5,506 bases of DNA from Dehalococcoidia bacterium UBA5629 (GTDB lineage Bacteria > Chloroflexota > Dehalococcoidia > GIF9 > UBA5629). The stretch covers positions 1 to 5,506 of the forward strand of contig DIKB01000139.1 in the NCBI GenBank assembly GCA_002421445.1, written 5' to 3'. The translations under genes and the position numbers were made by a program. The notes beneath the pieces were generated by a model, which made no database searches, was not told the DNA's origin, and saw only the letters and a list, made by a program, of their open reading frames with translations. Shown in pieces: positions 1 through 3,568 of the stretch (the stretch's first letter is position 1; each line of letters starts with the position of its first letter).

Positions 1-816
1 ATGCTGAGCATGTATCTCAACGTCCGCTGGCGCGGCTCGATGCCCCAACCGAGACCTGAATTCAAAGCTCAGGCACGCGCCCAGTTTATTTATGCCCTGC
101 AGCAATCACAGCAGGCGCAGTGGGAAAAGCAGCAAAAGTCAGCAAAGAAGCCGATCTTCCAGTGGCACGGCGCACTGGTGCCAACGTTGGCCGCCGTTCT
201 CCTGATGCTATTCAGCGGTGTAGGCACCGTCGCAGCATCATCGAATTCACTACCGGATGAACCATTATATCCGGTGAAGATTGCAACTGAGAAAGCGCGA
301 GAGATACTGACGTTTTCAGACGAGGATAAGGCAAAACTTCAAGTCACCTTCGTCGAAACCAGAGTCAATGAGATAGAGAAACTCGCCGATCAGGGTAAAA
401 CCGCTGCTATCGCCACAGCAACGACGAATCTGGTTAATCAACTGGATAAAGTCGATCTCGCCATCAAGCGTATGGAGACCGCCGAGATCACGCAATCTAC
501 CCGTAGTACCCCTGCATCAACAACGGGACCACTTAATGCGCCCACAACAGAACCATTTAAAGGATTGGGGGGCCAGGAAAATACTACGTCAAATACCAAT
601 AACAGAAAAACAGCCGAGTTGAAGGCAACGCTCGATAGGAGCCTTTCCAATAACATCTCCGTACTCGAGAAAGTGCTGGACAAAGTCCCGACATCAGCCA
701 AAACAGCGATTCAGAATGCCATTGACACATCGAATATAAAACGGCAGCAGAATACCATACAGCCCAATACGTTCAATCGCATAAAACCTCCGAAAACTGA
801 TGATGATTCAGACTGA
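1..816 (+). CDS. DUF5667 domain-containing single-pass membrane protein (5' end possibly outside the window)
   Basis: An open frame of 271 residues begins with ATG at the first base and stops at TGA 814-816. The N-terminal part has the PRPEFKAQARAQF stretch (about 17-29) that in DUF5667 proteins normally follows a longer N-terminal region, so the true start may lie upstream of the window. A Lys/Gln-rich cytoplasmic segment (about 35-51) precedes one hydrophobic segment at about 57-80. Directly after it comes the DUF5667 hallmark LPDEPLYPVKIATEKARE (about 84-101), continuing in a charged, probably helical region to about 160. Residues 161-205 are a Thr/Ser/Asn/Pro-rich low-complexity linker, followed by a second helical segment (206-245) and an acidic end (DDDSD). 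Family function is unknown. Relatives often sit beside sigma-factor genes, which suggests an envelope or regulatory role (inference). No sigma-factor gene is visible here. It is unlikely to share a transcript with the etf genes, because a terminator-like hairpin follows it. Confidence 0.8.
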   Translation: MLSMYLNVRWRGSMPQPRPEFKAQARAQFIYALQQSQQAQWEKQQKSAKKPIFQWHGALVPTLAAVLLMLFSGVGTVAASSNSLPDEPLYPVKIATEKAREILTFSDEDKAKLQVTFVETRVNEIEKLADQGKTAAIATATTNLVNQLDKVDLAIKRMETAEITQSTRSTPASTTGPLNAPTTEPFKGLGGQENTTSNTNNRKTAELKATLDRSLSNNISVLEKVLDKVPTSAKTAIQNAIDTSNIKRQQNTIQPNTFNRIKPPKTDDDSD

Positions 817-828
817 GTGTAGAAACAG

Positions 829-858
829 TGAGAGGACTTCAGTTTTGAAGTCCTCTCA
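829..858. terminator. Terminator-like hairpin, possibly bidirectional
   Basis: A perfect 12-bp inverted repeat, GAGAGGACTTCA (830-841) and TGAAGTCCTCTC (846-857), encloses a GTTT loop. A T-A pair at 829/858 extends it to 13 bp. It sits 13 nt after the stop codon of the DUF5667 gene. The U-tract is weak on both strands (ATGTATTACTATT on +, ACTGTTTCTACAC on -), so classic intrinsic termination is probable but not certain. It would also close a - strand transcript coming from about position 1103, which would make it a shared terminator between convergent units. Confidence 0.65.
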
Positions 859-897
859 TGTATTACTATTCAATTAAGTCCTCCCTACTCCTCCCCG

Positions 898-912
898 GCA
901 GTTTGAAACTGC
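898..912. repeat. Perfect 15-nt palindrome
   Basis: GCAGTTT (898-904) and AAACTGC (906-912) are exact inverted copies around a single central G. With so small a loop it is a poor RNA hairpin unless two or more pairs open, so a protein-binding dyad is equally possible. It lies in the intergenic region about 40 bp past the terminator-like hairpin and inside the candidate - strand transcript. Confidence 0.5.
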
Positions 913-992
913 TAATGTGCTCTTTGTTTGAGCCTTACTCTTTTCTTAAGGAGCTCGGGAGTTTTGGTACTCTCCGCAAGAGAAATTACTAC

Positions 993-1070
993 CTATCCCC
1001 TCCTCACTTTCACCAGCGGAGAGCATATCCAAGGAAAGTTCCATCGCCCTAGAATTGCCTGCTTCCGCAT
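993..1070 (-). CDS. Candidate 25-residue microprotein with an ideal Shine-Dalgarno site
   Basis: On the - strand, ATG (1070-1068) is preceded by a full AGGAGG (1083-1078) at 7-nt spacing, and the frame runs 25 codons to TAG (995-993). The peptide starts MRKQAILGRW and ends SPLVKVRRG. It is basic (about six Lys/Arg), with two Trp and one Cys and no clear membrane segment. I recognise no family. A promoter-like pair stands about 33 nt upstream of the ribosome site. The start context is better than expected by chance, but the ORF is so short that coding cannot be shown from one sequence. It could be a leader peptide, a small regulatory peptide, or a chance ORF inside a noncoding RNA. Confidence 0.25.
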   Translation of the reverse strand: MRKQAILGRWNFPWICSPLVKVRRG

Positions 1071-1109
1071 TCTTTAACCTCCTGTTACATCTTAATCGAC
1101 CCTACATTC

Positions 1110-1138
1110 ACTCTAGCAGACAGAAGCAGAGCTGTCAA
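1110..1138 (-). promoter_or_regulatory. Candidate sigma-70 promoter on the - strand
   Basis: Read on the - strand, a perfect -35 box TTGACA (1138-1133) is followed after exactly 17 nt by TAGAGT (1115-1110), which matches 4 of 6 consensus positions of TATAAT. The predicted start is near 1103. It stands back to back with the etf promoter, with 29 bp between the two -35 boxes. The -35 is perfect but the -10 is imperfect, hence moderate confidence. Confidence 0.45.
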
Positions 1139-1161
1139 TAGGTTTTGTCAGATAGCCTGAA

Positions 1162-1172
1162 TTCAATTTGAA
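1162..1172. promoter_or_regulatory. Palindrome overlapping the etf -35 box (possible operator)
   Basis: TTCAA (1162-1166) and TTGAA (1168-1172) form an exact dyad around T1167, covering most of the -35 box of the etf promoter. A smaller dyad, TCAG-N5-CTGA (1148-1160), lies beside it. A repressor or activator binding here could control both divergent promoters. The half-sites are short and AT-rich, so chance is a real alternative. Confidence 0.25.
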
Positions 1173-1196
1173 AAAATGACTATGCAAGTATATAAT
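1168..1196 (+). promoter_or_regulatory. Sigma-70 promoter of the etfBA-EMO operon
   Basis: TTGAAA (1168-1173) and a perfect TATAAT (1191-1196) are separated by exactly 17 nt, a near-consensus housekeeping promoter. Transcription should start around 1203-1205, giving a leader of about 140 nt before the EtfB ATG. No other comparable promoter is visible before etfB, and the later gene gaps (40 and 20 nt) suggest that all three genes share this transcript. Confidence 0.8.
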
Positions 1197-1231
1197 GGCC
1201 GCCTATAGGGGAAGAACAAGTCGACTCTAGA

Positions 1232-1268
1232 AGTGAATATAAGTTTTTACGATGACACCATATTCACT
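1232..1268 (+). promoter_or_regulatory. Inverted repeat in the etf 5' leader, with possible pseudoknot
   Basis: AGTGAATAT (1232-1240) and ATATTCACT (1260-1268) are exact 9-bp complements around a 19-nt loop that contains a T5 run. Inside that loop GATGACA (1251-1257) is complementary to TGTCATC (1311-1317) further downstream, about 17 nt before the etfB ribosome site, so an H-type pseudoknot or alternative folding is possible. The stem is AT-rich and no U-tract follows it, so it does not look like a terminator. I do not recognise a riboswitch class. A regulatory role is inference. Confidence 0.4.
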
Positions 1269-1333
1269 GGCTCTCTTTAATTCCTTCTGCACAGATCGAA
1301 CGCAGAACATTGTCATCAATACCGCTGAGCAAC

Positions 1334-1342
1334 GAGGGAAAG
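1334..1342 (+). promoter_or_regulatory. Ribosome binding site that fixes the etfB start
   Basis: GAGGGAAAG precedes ATG 1346, with 7 nt between GAGGG and the start codon. It selects this ATG over an in-frame TTG at 1310, which has no good purine-rich site and would add 12 residues not expected at the start of an EtfB. Confidence 0.75.
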
Positions 1343-1345
1343 GCT

Positions 1346-2158
1346 ATGCAAATTATCGCATGTATCAAGCAGGTACCCGATACGACGCAGGTGAAGATCG
1401 ATCCTGTAACAGGTACCCTCATAAGAGAAGGTGTCCCTTTCATCATGAACCCCTTCGATACCCACGCACTGGAAGAGAGTTTGCGGCTCAAGGACAAATA
1501 CGGTTTCAAAGTTGTTGCCATTTCCATGGGCCCCCCGAATACCGAGGTTACTCTCAAGAAAGCGCTGGCGCTGGGAGCCGATGAGGTCTATCTACTGAGC
1601 GACCGAGCCTTTGGCGGCGCCGATACGCTGGCAACGAGCATGGTGCTCGCCGAAGCAATCAGAAAACTGGCTCAAAAGGAAGATATTGCACTGGTGATCT
1701 GCGGCAAACAAACCATTGACGGCGATACTGCACAGGTTGGCCCGGGAATCGCCTCCCGCATGAATTTTCAGCAATTAACCCTCGTTGACCGCATTGAACA
1801 TGTCGATATCGCCAATAAACGGGTCAGAGTAAGACGGAAGCTGGAAGGACGATTCGAGATCGTCGAAAGCGCCATGCCCGCAATGCTATCCGTGATCCGT
1901 GAGATCAATCATCCCAGATATCCCACCGTTCCCATGCGCCTGACGGCGTTATCCGCTTCAGTTCCCCTCTGGGACAACAAGGTGATGAACCTTGATCCCG
2001 AGATCGTCGGCCTGAAAGGTTCAGCGACCCAGGTGCGCAAAATTTTCTCCCCTGACCGGACGAAGAGCGAGATTGTCGGTGACGGGATAAACAAACCGGA
2101 AGAGACCGTCCGCCTTCTACTGGAGAAAGTGACGGAAAAATCCATCATAACCCTCTAA
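1346..2158 (+). CDS. etfB: Electron transfer flavoprotein beta subunit (EtfB/FixA family)
   Basis: This 270-residue cytoplasmic protein pairs with EtfA to carry electrons from acyl-CoA dehydrogenases. The ATG at 1346 is chosen because MQIIACIKQVPDT is the usual EtfB N-terminus and a good ribosome site precedes it. The nucleotide-binding fold is clear: KQVPDT at 8-13, NPFDTHALEESLRL at 35-48, then the cofactor loop CGKQTIDGDTAQVGP at 119-133. The late conserved strand VRRKLEGRFEIVES (162-175) is followed by PAMLSV. The DGDTAQVGP form, rather than the DDDxNQTG-like loop of mitochondrial-type ETFs that bind AMP, is the form common in ETFs carrying a second FAD (family knowledge; occupancy here is inferred). 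Length is normal and no residue looks lost. It is the first gene of the operon, 40 nt before etfA. Assignment to the family is secure; whether this ETF bifurcates electrons is open. Confidence 0.95.
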   Translation: MQIIACIKQVPDTTQVKIDPVTGTLIREGVPFIMNPFDTHALEESLRLKDKYGFKVVAISMGPPNTEVTLKKALALGADEVYLLSDRAFGGADTLATSMVLAEAIRKLAQKEDIALVICGKQTIDGDTAQVGPGIASRMNFQQLTLVDRIEHVDIANKRVRVRRKLEGRFEIVESAMPAMLSVIREINHPRYPTVPMRLTALSASVPLWDNKVMNLDPEIVGLKGSATQVRKIFSPDRTKSEIVGDGINKPEETVRLLLEKVTEKSIITL

Positions 2159-2184
2159 ACGCAATCAGGCCCTGCAAAATTATC

Positions 2185-2191
2185 AGGAAGG
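2185..2191 (+). promoter_or_regulatory. Ribosome binding site of etfA
   Basis: AGGAAGG lies 7 nt before ATG 2199 in the 40-nt gap after etfB, which supports separate initiation at this ATG rather than at a later internal one. Confidence 0.75.
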
Positions 2192-2198
2192 TACGATA

Positions 2199-3548
2199 AT
2201 GGAAGAAGAAAAAAAGAAAATAAAGAAGCCGAGAGGTATACCAAGGCTCATTCAGGGCAAATGCATCGCCTGCGGCGCCCGCTGTCAGAGTGCATGTCCC
2301 AAAGACGCTGTGGAGATGAATGATAAGGGCGAGCCGATCATTGATCTCGCCAAATGTATTATCTGTCAGAAATGCATCAAGGTTTGCCCGGCAGATGCCA
2401 TCGAACTTTATTTCACACCGGAGCAATTGAAAATCCTTGCCGAGATCGAGGCGCAATCCAAAGCGTCAGGCACGCCAGTAGCAGAAGCAGAAGCTGAAGC
2501 GGACAGCGAAGAGGCAAAAATCGCGGCAAAACTCAAAGAATATAAGGGCGTCTGGGTTTTTGTGGAACAAACGGGCGGCAAACCAGCCTCAGTGGCATGG
2601 GAGTTGCTCGGTGTCGGCGCTAATCTCGCAAAGATCTTAAACGTAGATCTGTGCGCTGTGGTCATCGGCGATAATGTTGAGAACCTCTGTCAGGAAGCAT
2701 TCGCTTACGGAGCTTCAAAAGCCTACGTGATGGACACACCGGTATTCCACCATTACCGAACTGAGGCTTACTATAAGGCGATATGCCATCTGGTTAATAT
2801 GTATAAGCCTGAGATACTGCTCATCGGGGCTACCGGTCTCGGACGAGACCTCGCCGGCGCTGTCGCTACCGAGTTGAAAACGGGGCTGACTGCCGATTGT
2901 ACCGGGCTGGCCATAGATGATAAACGGTTTCTGTTGCAAACCCGTCCCGCCTTCGGCGGCAATATCATGGCCACCATCGTCACCGAAAAAACCAGACCCC
3001 AGATGTCTACTGTGAGGCCGCATGTCATGCCCCTGCCGGAAAAAGATGCCACGCGAAAGGGAGAGATCATACGAGAATCCATGACGCTGAGCGAGGATAG
3101 CATCATCACAAAAGTCCTCGAAGTGATTGATACGCATAAGCCGGGGGCACAAGAGGTCGATGTTGCCGAAGCGGATATCATCGTCTCCGGCGGACGGGGA
3201 CTGCTCGCCAGAGAAAATTTCCATATTTTACAGGAACTGGCCGATGAATTAGGCGGAGTGGTCGGTTGCTCGCGCAGCGCTGTTGATGCGAGTTGGATGC
3301 CCGTAGAACGCCAGGTGGGGCAGACAGGCAAGACAGTGAGGCCGAAGATATATTTAGCCTGCGGTATCAGCGGCGCAATACAGCACCTCGTCGGCATGCA
3401 GGATTCAGATGTGATCATTGCTATCAATCGTGATCCTAATGCCCCGATCTTTGAAGTGGCGACGTACGGTATCGTCGGCGATCTATTCAAGATCGTCCCG
3501 GAGATCACGAGACAGATAAAAGACCTGCGCAGCAAGAAGGTCAATTAG
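2199..3548 (+). CDS. etfA: Electron transfer flavoprotein alpha subunit with N-terminal 2x[4Fe-4S] ferredoxin domain
   Basis: At 449 residues it is about 120 longer than a plain EtfA. After a Lys-rich start, residues 20-72 form a two-cluster ferredoxin domain: C22-x2-C25-x3-C29-x3-C33-P and C53-x2-C56-x2-C59-x3-C63-P. A Glu/Ala-rich linker (about 75-112) leads to EtfA proper, starting YKGVWVFVEQ (115-124). The N-terminal flavoprotein domain carries the LLIGATGLGRDLA stretch (207-219). The C-terminal FAD domain is complete: SGGRGL (330-335), CSRSAVD (357-363), RQVGQTGKTVRP (371-382), CGISGAIQHLVGM (388-400) and NRDPNAPIF (410-418). It forms the ETF heterodimer with EtfB. The ferredoxin domain probably offers an electron route between the flavins and an Fe-S partner, the likely one being the membrane protein encoded 20 nt downstream (inference). 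Similar ferredoxin-fused EtfA proteins occur in anaerobes, for example CarE of caffeyl-CoA reductase. The first cluster motif has one extra residue compared with the usual ferredoxin pattern. Confidence 0.95.
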   Translation: MEEEKKKIKKPRGIPRLIQGKCIACGARCQSACPKDAVEMNDKGEPIIDLAKCIICQKCIKVCPADAIELYFTPEQLKILAEIEAQSKASGTPVAEAEAEADSEEAKIAAKLKEYKGVWVFVEQTGGKPASVAWELLGVGANLAKILNVDLCAVVIGDNVENLCQEAFAYGASKAYVMDTPVFHHYRTEAYYKAICHLVNMYKPEILLIGATGLGRDLAGAVATELKTGLTADCTGLAIDDKRFLLQTRPAFGGNIMATIVTEKTRPQMSTVRPHVMPLPEKDATRKGEIIRESMTLSEDSIITKVLEVIDTHKPGAQEVDVAEADIIVSGGRGLLARENFHILQELADELGGVVGCSRSAVDASWMPVERQVGQTGKTVRPKIYLACGISGAIQHLVGMQDSDVIIAINRDPNAPIFEVATYGIVGDLFKIVPEITRQIKDLRSKKVN

Positions 3549-3558
3549 CGAGAGAATT

Positions 3559-3564
3559 GGGGGA
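3559..3564 (+). promoter_or_regulatory. Ribosome binding site of the EMO-like gene, short spacing
   Basis: GGGGGA ends 4 nt before ATG 3569, closer than usual. A weaker GAGAG lies at 3550-3554. An in-frame TTG at 3557 could be an alternative start adding four residues, but the ATG gives a clean membrane-segment N-terminus (MLTIIFGIVF) and is preferred. Confidence 0.5.
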
Positions 3565-3568
3565 TCAC

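Larger units (their letters stand above)
829..1103 (-). ncRNA. Candidate - strand small transcript (sRNA or microprotein mRNA), family unknown
   Basis: The - strand has all parts of a compact transcription unit. A TTGACA-N17-TAGAGT promoter lies at 1138-1110 and predicts a start near 1103, an AGGAGG site with a short ORF follows, and the hairpin at 858-829 gives an end point. The RNA would be about 275 nt. It would be purine-rich and contain a UCUCUUGCGGAGAG mini-hairpin, an 8-bp longer-range pairing (1023-1016 with 977-970) and the GCAGTTT-G-AAACTGC palindrome near its 3' part. I could not match it to RNase P, SRP, tmRNA, 6S or a riboswitch I know. Existence of the transcript is inference from signals only. 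Confidence 0.3.
817..1345. other. 529-bp intergenic region with divergent promoters and several inverted repeats
   Basis: No long credible protein gene lies here. A + strand open frame at 858-1052 overlaps the terminator hairpin, has no ribosome binding site and resembles nothing I recognise, so it is left out. The stretch 875-1090 is markedly pyrimidine-rich on the + strand, unlike the flanking genes. From left to right the region holds the terminator hairpin (829-858), a 15-nt palindrome (898-912), an 8-bp inverted repeat CTCTCCGC/GCGGAGAG (970-977 and 1016-1023), a - strand mini-ORF with an ideal ribosome binding site (993-1070), a - strand promoter (1110-1138), a + strand promoter (1168-1196), and the etf leader (about 1203-1345). 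Confidence 0.7.

Noticed and set aside
956..976. Small hairpin CGG-GAGT-loop-ACTC-(T)-CCG
   Set aside because: It has only seven pairs with a bulge and competes with the better CTCTCCGC/GCGGAGAG pairing; not distinctive enough to list as its own feature.
858..1052. 64-codon + strand open frame in the intergenic region
   Set aside because: It starts within the last base of the terminator-like hairpin, has no ribosome binding site, has an odd composition with no recognisable motif, and lies opposite a better-supported - strand unit.
1310..1345. Upstream TTG start that would extend EtfB by 12 residues
   Set aside because: The family N-terminus begins exactly at the ATG at 1346, which has a well-spaced ribosome binding site; the extra residues are unlike EtfB.
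817..1345. Remnant of a mobile element or CRISPR array in the intergenic region
   Set aside because: I found no matching terminal inverted repeats, target duplications, transposase fragments or regularly spaced direct repeats.
2481..2500. Short GCAGAAGC-like direct repeats in etfA
   Set aside because: They simply encode the Ala/Glu-rich linker between the ferredoxin and EtfA domains; too short to be called a repeat element.
2771..3544. Long - strand open frame (257 codons) opposite etfA
   Set aside because: It is a shadow of the etfA codons. The + strand frame has complete ferredoxin and FAD-binding motifs, while the - strand translation shows no family features.
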